A DNA stretch of 64,000 nt from Tretioscincus oriximinensis (lineage: Eukaryota > Chordata > Lepidosauria > Squamata > Gymnophthalmidae): positions 377,800 to 441,799 of the forward strand of contig JAJVDF010000212.1 in the NCBI GenBank assembly GCA_022410635.1, written 5' to 3'. The notes under the pieces were generated by a model. It was not told the origin of the DNA. It did no database searches and saw only the letters and a list, made by a program, of their open reading frames with translations. Each line of letters begins with the position of its first letter. Positions within the stretch are counted from its first letter, which is position 1. Made by a program: the position numbers and the translations under genes. Positions 11,390 through 21,968 of this stretch are shown here, one piece after another.

Positions 11390-11424
11390 AGGAGAAGGGA
11401 ACAGACAAGGATGAGATGGATTGA

Positions 11425-11860
11425 CATAAGAACATAAGATGAACCCTGCTGAATTGGNCCAGAGCCCATCTAGTCTAGCATTCTGTCCCAAACAGTGGTC
11501 CACCAATTGCACCTGGGCAGTCTGGAACAGAAGAAGACAAAATCTTCAACTATTCTCAACACACTGCAAAAGGCATTTCAGGCATACTGNCTGTTGCTCC
11601 ATCTTGGAAGCAGTATCAAGACATCCATCCTAGGAGCAGTTGGCTTCCATGAACTTGTCTAATCTGTCTTAAAGCTATCCAGGCTGCTAGCTATTACCAC
11701 CTCTTCTGGAAGTAAATTCCAAAGGCCGATGACCCNGGTGAAAAAATACTTTCCTTTGTCTGTCCTCACTCTTCTGCCCATCAGTTTAAAGGAATGCCCC
11801 TCCTCCTAATTTCACCCAATTTTAATAGATCACTCTGAAGCGCCTTGCAATCACTTAACA
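11425..11860 (-). mobile_element. CR1/L3-like LINE, 3' part
   Basis: Begins on the plus strand with CATAAGAACATAAGATGAAC and continues through the family 3' UTR to a coding remnant. The minus-strand translation there contains the KYFFTRVIGLWNLLPEEV-like C-terminal signature, interrupted at an N (plus 11735). It abuts the end of the BovB remnant with no spacer, so it probably inserted into or beside it. The right boundary near 11860 is approximate. Confidence 0.8.
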
Positions 11861-13200
11861 GTTTTCACTAAGCTGAACAGTTTAGTGATAGCAACTGAAT
11901 TTAAGAATTCTACATCATCTTTTGTCTCTGACTCTTACATTCATCNGATACACTTTTTCAACATTTTCAGCGTAGCATGATCAGATCAATCACTACTTCC
12001 AACATCCTGCTTCAGTTCTTTTTGTTGGGAGCCATGCTTAGTGACACCNCTGCAGTTATAAAGTTCCTCCTGGAGTACTTTGGAGCAGAAGCAGGTTAGA
12101 GATTTGATGTGTAATGAAAGTTAAATAAATACTATGAATCAGTACTTTTAAAACAGTTTGCTCCACAATTACTACAGCCTCTTTAGTTGTAGAATTCTCA
12201 ATATTTTATTCTCCGGGCTGCAATAAAAAATCATTTTAAAAGCACTGCATTGAATATTATTTCAGTTTTTAAAAAAACATCCTCAAACTATTAATCCAGA
12301 GGTGGCCAGCTTTCAAGCAGCCAGCTGTTCACATTTTGCAACCATCTTGACAGAGTTCCCAATCCTTGAGCACCCCTAATGGTTCTGACCTATTGTGAAA
12401 TCATTAATAAGCACCACATGTCCCTTGACTGTTTTGGAAATCTAGTGTCTTGAAAAGGAAAACATAAAATACAATTTCGGACCAGACTAGCCAAAGAACT
12501 ATTTGGACTTAATGCTTTCAATTCTATCTTATACTAAACAAAGGCAAATCCATTCACAAAGGAAGATAAACATATGATAGGGTTTCTGTAACTTTGACAA
12601 AGGAATTGGCTGGGAATGTTAAACTTTCAGAGGGTGCATCAATGCAAGTGAACCAAAGTCTCCCCCCCTCCTGNTGTTTAAGGGATTCTTTCCAGCTCAA
12701 ACTTGCAGCAGATTCATTCAAACTGTGATTTATGATTCACAATTACCTTTGCTGTTCCGGGGTGCAGGACTTGGATTGTCCTGACAAAGAACCAGGCCAT
12801 GCTTGTTGAGGTGGTCTTTTACATTACTTTTAAGCTCACTACAACTTGGAAGGCTATGCAGGGAACTTCCAAATGCTCAAATAGAAGGAATAAATGTTTT
12901 CAGAGCTCCTAGGAAGCCACATACCTCTATGNTATTATGTAACACTGGCCACATACCTCTATGGTCTTATGTAACACTTCCTAGTACACTGATATACCTC
13001 AAAAAGAGGACTACTGGTAGGCTAGATCAGGGCATCCTTTGGGGCANTCCAGCCCAGCCTACTCCTGTGCGGACACAGTGTAATAGGAAGCATACAAGCA
13101 TGCAAATGGCAGAGGCTTGGGGCACACCATGATATAATTTACCAGACAGAGATAGAGTGCTTTTATTTTGCTTTGAGTTTTGTTTAAGAATATAGCAAAA
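11861..13200. other. No recognised feature
   Basis: AT-rich. The longest open frame is 109 codons (12803-13132, plus). It contains two near-identical stretches (CCACATACCTCTATG at about 12918 and 12950), a short local duplication, and has no domain signature. Confidence 0.45.
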
Positions 13201-13282
13201 TATACTGCTCAAAACAATTAAGGGAACATTTTAACGTAACATGTTATGTTAAAGTTTTCCCTTAATTGTTTTGAGTAGTATA
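13201..13282. mobile_element. 78-bp mariner-type MITE with TA duplication
   Basis: The element is 13203-13280, an almost perfect palindrome: TACTGCTCAAAACAATTAAG at the left and CTTAATTGTTTTGAGTAGTA at the right. It is flanked by TA on both sides. An equal-length copy is at 60129-60206. The design (about 80 bp, palindromic, TA target) is that of mariner-derived miniature elements. Confidence 0.8.
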
Positions 13283-13673
13283 TTATCCAAAAATACAACT
13301 TGTTTTCTTGGTCATTATTTATGCTACAGTAATAAGTTTGTGTAAATCAAAATATTTGCAATTTATTGTGTCACTTTTTATCCTTCATTGTCTAAGTATT
13401 TTTCATTCATATTAACAGTTTCTTCTAACACTGTAGGAGTTTGGATCGTCTTTCTCAAAGTAGCATANAATCGATGCAAGACTTAGTGCAATCAGCACTA
13501 AACACCAATATTAAGTGGAAAGAACAAGACATAAGGATTGTAAGACGAACTGGGGAGTAGGAAGTAACAGCAGAACAAATTAATAAGAAATGTGTATTTT
13601 CATTGAAATGAAGATGAAATATGACTTTCCCCCCATGCTCCCAAAATAAAGGAAAAACTGGTTAACAGAAAGG
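13283..13673. other. No recognised feature
   Basis: AT-rich filler between two transposable elements. No frame of note. Confidence 0.45.
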
Positions 13674-13945
13674 ATAAGAATATAAGAGGAGTCCTGCTGA
13701 ATCGAGCCAAAGCCCATCTAGTCCAGCATTCTGTCTCACACAGAGGCACACCAATTGGACCTGGGACAGAAGAATGCAAAATCTTCAAGTGTTCTCCANA
13801 CGTTGCATATGGCATTTCAGGAATACTGCTTCTTGTCCCATCTCAGAGGCACCACCTCTTCTGGAAGTAAATTCCAAAGGCCGATGACCCTCTGGGTGAA
13901 AAAATACTTTCCCTTGTCTGTCCTCACTCTTCTGCCCATCAGTTT
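13674..13945 (-). mobile_element. CR1/L3-like LINE, 3' part
   Basis: The plus strand starts ATAAGAATATAAGAGGAGTC and continues with GCCCATCTAGTCCAGCATTC. The minus strand then encodes VRTDKGKYFFTQRVIGLWNL followed by LPEEVV. That is the C-terminal end of the family's reverse-transcriptase ORF. It is 5'-truncated and immediately followed by an opposed copy. Confidence 0.85.
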
Positions 13946-13954
13946 CAAAGGATG

Positions 13955-14133
13955 GAAATTCATGGATGGATACCTCCAGGTTGGAGAGACAGGAAGTATA
14001 CCTCTAAAATCCAATTACAGTTTGAGACACCCAGAAATAATTAGTGGGCCACTCTCCATATGAGACAGAAGAGGCTGGACTGGATGGGCCTTATAACCAG
14101 ATTCATCAGAGCTCATCTTATGTGCTAATATTC
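13955..14133 (+). mobile_element. CR1/L3-like LINE, 3' tail (opposed copy)
   Basis: Runs through GGATGGATACCTCCAGG, GTGGGCCACTCTCC and GGACTGGATGGGCC to a degraded TTATGTGCTAATATTCTTAT terminus at about 14132. The orientation is opposite to the adjoining copy at 13674-13945. Both contain the family's 3' region, so this is not a simple 5' inversion of one insertion. Confidence 0.7.
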
Positions 14134-14883
14134 TTATAAAACTGGTTACAGGAATAATACAAGAGATCTTNTGATGTGAAGGTTCCTGGATCATCCTTGG
14201 ATCTTTTTTTGTGGACTGGCATTATATTTGAACAATCTGCAGACTCTTTTCAGTAAAGCTGTTTCAACAAAGGGGGTATATCTATATCCAAGATACAAAT
14301 GCCCAAGGATTTNTGTTCAAAGTACCTTCCCTAGATCGTCTCTGAACGTCTCACTCAACAAATTCTTCCCTCTGCTTGGAAATACATAGTAGCATGTTCA
14401 AATGCTGACAGTCTGAGTCACTAACTAATGACATGCACTAGCAGAAACTGCCTAAGCCTAATTCTTCCACATTGCAGTGAATTTTGGCACCTAAAAATAC
14501 TTTATGCAAATAGCAATTTTATTTGACTTTTACAAATAAATACACATTCACAGAAGCACAACTACGAAAAGATAGATGGTGGGTACCCAAAGTGAATACA
14601 AACTTCAGAAAGGTCATTTGAGCTTTTTAAAGAATGAGAATGCTTAACATAACTATAATGCACACAAGCACAACCTATTGCCATACTACTGCAAAAAAGA
14701 ACATTATAATTTTGTATTAGAGTCTGGCTGATAAACCTTCCCTGTGTAAAACTCTGTTGTTGGATTTCCCAAATTATAAGCATACATGCACACTATTGAA
14801 AGTAAAAATGATCAATTTTCTAAATACTTGACAAATTTTCAGNAAATAAGATCCATCTTATCATATTGCACTTTACCTCTGGC
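14134..14883. other. No recognised feature
   Basis: AT-rich. A 73-codon minus frame (14562-14783) has no recognisable content. Confidence 0.45.
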
Positions 14884-15027
14884 CTAAACTGCATCCAGAT
14901 GTTAGTTATTCTTCTATAGTTGGATTTTTAAGAATAAAGCATGAATATTTAAGAATAGCAATCCAGATATTTATTCTGGAATATCCAAGTATAATAGAGT
15001 AAGAAAATGATGTCTAGATGCAGCCCT
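14884..15027. mobile_element. Palindromic MITE, GGCTGCATCC family
   Basis: The ends are AACTGCATCCAGATGTTAG and, reverse-complemented, AGGGCTGCATCTAGACATCA. The interior has TTAAGAATAAAGCATGAATA and TTATTCTGGAATATCC typical of the family. Length about 144 bp, no coding capacity. Confidence 0.6.
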
Positions 15028-16129
15028 ATTGAGCTGGANAGGAGCAACCTCAAAAATCATTTCTGTTCTTATCCAGTCTGTCACTATCTACATACCATCA
15101 GTGAATCCTATACTTCCCCTTGACAGTACTCCTCAGGGCTGTTATAGTTTATTTTCCAATCTGACACGAACAAGAGAAATGCAATCAAAAAATCACTGTA
15201 CTCTTCAATGCACATCATCAGATGTCANTCCAGTCGAAGCTAACTGTATAAACAATATATAGTATAAGAAAAATGAATTGAGCTGTNCCTCATTTATTGG
15301 AGTGGGTCAAAATGTGAGAAACACAGAGTGGAAGGAATAATTAGAAAAGGACTGAAAAGGTTTGCTCCCTGCTGTTGCAAGTTTAAAGTGTCAGGGATTT
15401 ATCAAGACAGTGCAGAGAAAGGCTAGATCTTATTTTGTGGCAATATTTCCTCATCACATGGAGCATTGGACATGTACTCCTTCAATATTGCNCCAAAGTC
15501 AACACATAAAAGTTCACCACAGCCAGCCATTTCCATTGCTTTTGAAAACATAANCTCACAGAAATCAGTTTCTGTACCCTAAAAAATTTTAAAAACACAT
15601 GCTGGCCTATAAAAGAAAGTGTGGGATCTTTCTCATCTTAAAATCTGAAANATGGACTGGCAGTATCCTAACATAGAATCTGGGCTTACTGCTGATCTGC
15701 TATGATACCAGCATATTACTGGCATTTTTAGAATATGTAAGAATCAGGTCTTATCAACTGCATTTTCACACAATTATGTATGATTTTTGCCTGGCCTCGC
15801 AAGTCACCAACCACAACTTAAATATTGTATTTAATATAGTTCCTACATGGCTTCCATTTTGTTGAAGCTGTTGTTTCTTAATACATATGCAAAATGCCTA
15901 AGATTTTTAAAAGCAGTGACAATCTTTATTATTAATAAGAGGTGCATGGCTGATGCTAAAATTCCAAGCTCTGGGATTGGTGTTTATATTATCATGGGTG
16001 CACAAGTGTGTAGCAGCAAACTTAGATTCCATAGACTCCCCTTTCCTCTACCATACATGGCAAAGTGGACAGGAACCTCCAGCGCCCAAGCCCAACGCTG
16101 CTCCGTTCAAAACCCAGATGAGGAGTGCA
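15028..16129. other. No recognised feature
   Basis: The longest frame is 106 codons (15847-16167, plus) and overlaps other frames; none is recognisable. Confidence 0.45.
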
Positions 16130-16285
16130 CCTTAAAGGCCATAAGTAGGGAATCAAAAGCAGGTTAACATTTTGTATTTGTCTTCTGCTCACAATGCCTA
16201 GGTGNGCCAATGTGTGAAAGAGAAAACTGGACTAAATGGGCTTTGGTCCAAATTGAGTAGGGCTCCTCTTATGTTCTTGTCATTT
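16130..16285 (+). mobile_element. CR1/L3-like LINE, 3' end
   Basis: Contains TTTGTCTTCTGCTCACAATG and GGACTAAATGGGCTTTGGTC and ends AGGGCTCCTCTTATGTTCTT at about 16280, the family's terminal sequence. Non-coding. Confidence 0.75.
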
Positions 16286-16959
16286 AGCTGACAAAGATGA
16301 ATTTCTGGCAAATCAATTAATACACCATTGCCTAGAATTTGCATTCTCTATGCACTTTTTTAAAAAAAAAACAGCTAAAATTTATATTGGAAACCCCACC
16401 CACCCTCTTTTTATAACCCATTGTATAACTTGCTTCCAAATGAGACGGAGGAAGGAGTTCACCAGGTTGGAACTTGCCTCACTCCTACAAATAAAGAGTA
16501 CAATGTATTTAGTTGGTACATATTCTGGGCAGCATGAACNTTCTATTTTTTCCTTCTTTTTTTTACTACTGGCAGAAAGTTTTTAATTTAACTTTGACAA
16601 GAAAGATACAATAGAGCAAATGTCAAGAATGATATCTCTGACTAATGGTACAAATTTTAACAGAAATTATTTCCCTTCAGTCACTGTATCATTTGCTAGC
16701 ACTCAATGGACATGTTCATAACTTTTTAATATATATACAGACATCAAGGATGTAAGCAGTAGTGCGTTAAAAATATTCAAAATATACAGACAGTAGCAAA
16801 CAAAGCCAAAGAAAATTTGTAGATATTTTAATTTACTATTTGGAGTCACTAAACTGGGTGACAATTATCTCTTACTTTTGATATTGCCATTTAAAAAGAA
16901 AACTCACTTTATGGGGGGAGGAAAAATATTTGTTACACATTAAGAAATTGNAACTGACT
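16286..16959. other. No recognised feature
   Basis: AT-rich; a 78-codon plus frame at 16350-16586 is unsupported. Confidence 0.4.
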
Positions 16960-17112
16960 GCAAGTAGTCAGTTGGGAACCACCATAGCCTGGTGGGGAAG
17001 ATAGAATGGAAGCCTTCGGGCAAAATATATCCTTGTAAGCCACTTTGAGTCCCTTTGAAAGGTGAGAAAAGCGAGATATAAGAACCAAGTTCTTCTTCTT
17101 CTTCTTCTTCTA
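16960..17112 (+). mobile_element. SINE or L2 3' tail with (CTT)n
   Basis: The stretch TTGTAAGCCACTTTGAGTCC, then AAGCGAGATATAAGAACC, is the common ending shared by L2-type LINEs and their SINE partners. It is followed by (TTC)n at 17090-17110 in place of the usual (AAAT)n tail. Confidence 0.6.
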
Positions 17113-19567
17113 ATGTTATTCTAGGAATACTGAGACATAGTCATTTTGGACTGGATCAGTAAGCAGCACTTTTTAGAGCGTAACAGAGAGAAAGAAGTTG
17201 GTATCATGAGCTTTGGTAGACTAATCCTACTTAATCAGATACATAAATTGTAGTGGGTAGGGACAGGCTTATATAGGCAAACTGTGTTTGTGTAAATAGC
17301 TACAGACATTTAAAACTATGGGAATTGAAAATAACACAAGTATGCGACTGGTACAGCAAACCTAAAGCCCATCTGATATCAGTGAAATGAAAAAGTGGAT
17401 TAATGAAACCAGTGGCGTAAACAGAGAAAAGGATCTAACGTGGACATTCCTTTTCATCTCTCTGAACTGCACCACGATCTATTCCAGATAACCCCAATCC
17501 AAACCTCAGGGGTCACTTGCAAATTATTCGTGAAGGAAATGGGGTAGTGGGCAAGGCTCTTATGGATAATCTTTTTCAGATTTTTCTGAACCACATTTGG
17601 GTACAACAGGAATTAAAAATGGAAGGAGAAGGGGAAGAGGAGAGGGAAAGTGTNCTGAGGAAGGATTTTTGTTAAATAAAGGAAAATGAAAAGCAAGTGG
17701 TGAATAGGTATTACTGATCTTTGTTTTTCCTCAGATACTGCAAAAATGACTTTTAAATCTCTGATTCAGAGATTAGTAATAAATTTGCATGCATAGAAAT
17801 GAAGTATGCAGATATGCCATTTTCCCCTGGAAAGAGTGAGCCTTATGCTAGAGCTAGCAAACAATCACTGAAATATACCTTATTATTTCATGCAAACTTA
17901 AAAAGAATACATCACATTTAAAATCACTTGCAAAGTCTCCCATNTAACTTATTTGCCCACTAGATTTTCAAAGTACTTTTTGAAAAAGTCTTTTTATTGT
18001 AGTTGTCATTAAAATGGAGAGCTCAGTGAAGTAATTACCCATCCACCATCTTACTCTGAAAGGATGACCTTTAAGAATGCCAAGAACACAATACTTCAAA
18101 CCACTGTACATACATCTTGAGCAAAGCACTAAACATCACNGAAAACACTATCTGCTGTTCGATGTTCCTTTTGCAAACTTAGAAACCAAATGTAGAAAAC
18201 TGATATACAGAAGAGTATTTATTCTGAGAAGAGCTACCCAAATATGTTGAACATGGAAGCCACAAATCCAGACTGGTACAACTCAAAGGACCACAAATTT
18301 CAAACCTATAAATTTCAAAACCAAGTTATTCTATATACAGAATAAAACTGACACAGACCAATCAACTCCATAAGACGGTACAGAATACGTCCCTTAGGAA
18401 CTTCAGGTGGCCTTCAAACTATACTTTTGGAAGCTAAGATTTAGGATGTTTGAAATTTCAGTATTCCAGGATTACCNGATAAAACCCAAGATAAAACTTT
18501 GCACCTTTAATGGCTATGAAAAAACAAATTTTCAATAAGTGAAGTTTATAATGCATGCAGTGCCTGGGTGTGTGTTTCAATTTCCATACATATTAAAGAT
18601 TCAAAACTCTGTCCCATTTTTTTAATCTGGTAACCCTACACTATTCAATTAATTGCAAAGCTAAAAGACATAGAAAATACATTTTTAAAAANGATATAAT
18701 CAGACTGCAGATATATTCAATATTATATATTGAGCTCTTACCAGAAACTGCTCTAAAGGTATGCCTACCATGGAATATAGGAGACCCTGTTAGTATGCTC
18801 CATCTGAACAAGATAGAAGACAATCCAGATCAAGGGCCTATGGTCTGTATTACCATTAGACCCAAAGTAAAGATATTCCCTATGATAAAGCACAATTTCA
18901 AATAAAAGAGGAAAAACTATTTTTGATACTAACAACGATGACGATAATTAACAAGAGAATATATTTATCATTTTTTCTCTCACAATACTTTCTTTAATAA
19001 GGTAGTGATACTGTTTCCCTAAGTAGCCCAGTCACCAGATTAGCCTATGGCTACATTATCAAATGGCAAAAGAATGCTGCTCCAAAGCACAGTGGAAAAC
19101 AGTACCAAGTGTTCCTCATATTAAGCCACCTCTTCTGAATCAATCTGCAGACTAACATCAGCTGGGTTTTCTAGGAGANGGGTTGTATACAAAAGGCCAA
19201 GAAAACCCAGGTGACCAGTTGTTGACTGATAATGTGGAAACCCTGGTCTAGAATATTCATGAGGTGGGAGAGGAAAGACTATCATGTGAACAAGTCCACC
19301 TGTGACATCTCTAAGCTACCCTTGCGGTGCTTTGGGTTTTTTTTTTTTAAACAGCATGTGAATGCAAACTACCAGTCTACATTTCCAGTCTACATTAGCC
19401 TAGGGGTTACCACACCAGGGGCTTTGAAGGTTTGACGTGGAAAACAGGGATTTTCTCCTGATGCTGCAAGTATCCTCAGCTGGTNAAAATTCCTGTTTTC
19501 TACATCCAGTAAAGCTGTAAAGCTCCTGTCTGGGTTTATGTGATAACCCTACATTCGCCACGTCCTT
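17113..19567. other. No recognised feature (2.4 kb)
   Basis: One of the longest unassigned stretches. AT-rich, with scattered single N bases. The longest frame is 67 codons (19232-19435) and includes a run of T. I see no exon-like conservation signal and no repeat that I can name. Confidence 0.45.
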
Positions 19568-19725
19568 CCCAAAAAATTACAGCTTTTACAATATAGCCAT
19601 ACCTCTGAAGACTGGTGGTATTTAGGGATGAATACCCTAAATACCCAGGGGTGGTTCTTGAAATCTGAACCACATGGGAGGTATGGCTATACTGAAAAAG
19701 CTGCATTTATTTTTAGTTTTTTGGG
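19568..19725. mobile_element. Palindromic MITE (CCCAAAAAA ends)
   Basis: The left arm CCCAAAAAATTACAGC...TATAGCCATACCTC is mirrored by GAGGTATGGCTATA...TTTTTTGGG on the right. The centre has GGTATTTAGGG opposite CCCTAAATACC. Single copy in this window. Confidence 0.6.
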
Positions 19726-20559
19726 TAGGACATGGCTTATTTCAATTTTGTCTAAGTATTTTATTCTCCAGCACTATGATCTTCAAACAATTATTTTGGG
19801 TTTTTTCCATTCTAGGAAGGAAGTCTCAAAGCATTATTTACTACCCTGTAACCAACAATCTTCTCCCTATTATTCTGTATCCTTTTTGCCCCTCCCATTG
19901 AAGGACTTTATACATACCTTCAGAGAATAGCCTCTGATTTGGGGGGAGGGGCTGCTCTTGCCTCTTGTACTCAACCTCACAGAAGCATTCCCACTCCTAC
20001 TGCAGAAGCAGCTGCTGCATATCAGCAGGTGATTGGGGCTGCATCTATATCACGCGTGTTTATTAGGGTTTTTACGGATAATCGAGTTTATCAGTTTTCC
20101 AGTTTTAATCCCTTCCTTCCACACCTCTACCGTATATTTTGACNTTTGCCATTCTGTCAGCTCCCAACAAGCCAGATTTCTTACACATTGTTCTCTCAGC
20201 CATTTGTTTGANGGTTGTCAAAAGGAAATCTCCAGTAGTCCCTCTTTCCAAATGATGGATAGTTTGTTATCAATATCAGATTATTTTGACACTCACCCCC
20301 GCAGTTTCTTGTCAAGCCACTCACATATCAAAGCCTTTTGCAATAACTCTATAAACCTGTTTTTCCTGGTAAACCAATAATCCAGTTTATCAGATCTAAA
20401 CTGTGAAACTTGATGTGACAAATGCAACACAAGTTCGACTTACAGATAGATTATTGTCTGGATACATCTTAAAGAGCCAGGTATGTCTGTTTATTGACTA
20501 ATTTTTAGCTACTCTGTTTTTGGCCATTCTGCTTATTCTTCCTTTGGCTGAAAAATCAT
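19726..20559. other. Unassigned; possible MITE pieces at 20035-20430
   Basis: The word GGGCTGCATCTATATCAC at 20036 resembles the GGCTGCATCC family end, and GATGTGACAAATGCAAC near 20412 could be its opposite end. Two direct copies of an AATC(G/C)AGTTTATCAG word lie at about 20078 and 20368. I cannot define an element. Confidence 0.3.
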
Positions 20560-20675
20560 CTCTTCTTTCCCTACTTTCAGATATTGTTGTTTTAATGTGT
20601 TAATTTGGCTTTTATTGATAACTGCTCTGAGACATTTGGGTATAGGGTCATATAGAAATGTAAATAAATAATAAA
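20560..20675 (+). mobile_element. L2-like LINE 3' tail
   Basis: TTTGGCTTTTATTGATAACT, then CTGCTCTGAGACATTTGGG, TATAGGGTCATATAGAAATG and TAAATAAATAATAAAA. This is the L2-style ending with an (AAAT)n tail. Confidence 0.6.
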
Positions 20676-21565
20676 ATAGCTTTTTGTGTGTGCTGTATAT
20701 CAGGCTTCCAAGATGGCATGTGACATGTAGAACACAGCATTTGCATTTTGTACAGGAATGTTCTAACGGCATAGGAATGATTGTGAAGTGCTTAAAAATA
20801 CAAGCTACATTTAAGAAAGCCTTGGTGTATTTGAAGGCAGAGTCATAAATGCAATTAGCAGTGTGAATGTTCCTGGCATTGCTTAGACTATTCCCCTGAC
20901 AAAGTGCAAAAAGACCGTTTGCCATCTCCCCCCCTGGCTATTTTTATAATATCTTCCCTGATGAAACTTAAATGTAGTGATATTGATATCAAAAGCATTA
21001 GTTCAGTTTGTTTAATCAGATGCCTTCAAGCTACTCTGTTCAATTGCAAGTGTACATTTGACTGCATTTGAGTGTAATCCTGAGTTTATCTTTCCCAGTA
21101 TTGTCCCTGCTTGTCCTGGAGGGGAGATTAACTGTAATTTGTTATCCTGTCTATATAAAAAATTGGGGGGACAACTTGCAAAAGTAAAAAAACTGTGTGC
21201 ATTCATTAAAATAAAGGAAACTGAAATGATGCCACTAGGTTTTGTTAGGTAAAATGCCACATGAAAAAAGAAACTTTGTTTGACCAGGTAGATCTCTGTG
21301 GAGAAGGCTTTCCATATCCTGAGTGCCGCCACAAGAAAGGCCGTTCCTCCTATGACCTCTTACTTTATTTCAATCATTGGGAACAAATTAACCAGGGTTC
21401 TTTGGCAAATCTTAGTCCATGTCATACCTTTACTTTTAAACCTTCTTCAGTTCATTTTCAATCTTGATAACATTTTCGTTAAAATTGGAGTGGGAGGAAT
21501 TAAGGTATAAAAATACGATCAAGGTCTTAGACCACAAATAGTAATGTGGCACATGACACTTTAAG
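20676..21565. other. No recognised feature
   Basis: Includes frames of 130 codons (20533-20925, minus) and 106 codons (21012-21332, minus). Neither shows a recognisable domain, and the first runs into the L2 tail. Confidence 0.4.
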
Positions 21566-21692
21566 TTGAAGAGAAAGAAGAAAGAAGAAAGATGGAGAAG
21601 GAGGAGAAGGAGGAGGAGGAAGAGAAAAAGAAAAAGGAGGAGGAGAAGCAGAAGAAGCAGAAGCGAAAGAGAAAGAGGAAGAGGAAGAGGAA
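21566..21692. repeat. Purine-rich GGA/GAA tract
   Basis: About 125 bp almost entirely purine on the plus strand (AAGAAG, GGAGGAGGAAG and similar). It forms the tail of the minus-strand SINE next to it. Long charged-residue frames in both directions here are artefacts of this composition. Confidence 0.85.
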
Positions 21693-21968
21693 TTTTTATA
21701 CCCTGCTCTTTTCCAGAGCGGCTTACAGGATTAATTTTCACCCGAAGGCTTACATTTTTTATTCTATCTTCCCCATCAAATTATTGATGGTACTCATTTA
21801 TTTAATTGATATGCAAATTACGAATTTTCATATCTTTCGAATAGCTGAGTTTGCTAGAGCTGCAGGCTAGTGGAAGGCGCTCACCCTTCCCCATGTCCGA
21901 CACAGGGCTTTGAAACTCGATCTCCCAGATGGAAGACCATCTTCTTAGCAACTGAGCCATTTGTGCAA
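21693..21968 (-). mobile_element. tRNA-derived SINE with L2-like tail
   Basis: On the minus strand the 5' part (21968 to about 21885) reads CAAATGGCTCAGTTGCTAAG, whose TGGCTCAGTTG fits an internal A box. It is followed by GAGTTTCAAAGCC as a degenerate B box about 45 bp later. The 3' end reads CTGTAAGCCGCTCTGGAAAA then GAGCAGGGTATAAAAA and continues into the purine/pyrimidine tract. The tRNA-like head plus LINE-like tail is the standard SINE architecture. Likely mobilised by an L2-type enzyme; the exact family is not named. Confidence 0.65.

Larger units (their letters stand above)
10105..11424 (+). mobile_element. RTE-BovB LINE, decayed
   Basis: Translated pieces in shifting frames match the BovB reverse transcriptase in order. 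A QRMLKL/KECSN-type start lies at 10130. The segment with ILQAKLQQYVNHELPEVQA is at about 10208-10264, then REFQKN followed by a YAKTFDSVDHN motif-A block (10330-10410). METVSDF-like sequence is at about 10690. The C-terminal block CSLEGQMPKLKLKYFSHIMR is at about 11280-11340. The middle is disrupted by an A-rich (TAAATAAA)n expansion. The order, strand and content are specific to BovB, a LINE family abundant in squamates. Confidence 0.85.

Noticed and set aside
13674..14133. Twin-priming (5' inversion) explanation for the opposed LINE tails
   Set aside because: Twin priming joins non-overlapping parts of one element; here both sides contain the 3' region.
21436..21870. Frames rich in Lys/Arg/Glu (plus) and Leu (minus)
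   Set aside because: They are translations of the purine-rich microsatellite tail of the SINE.
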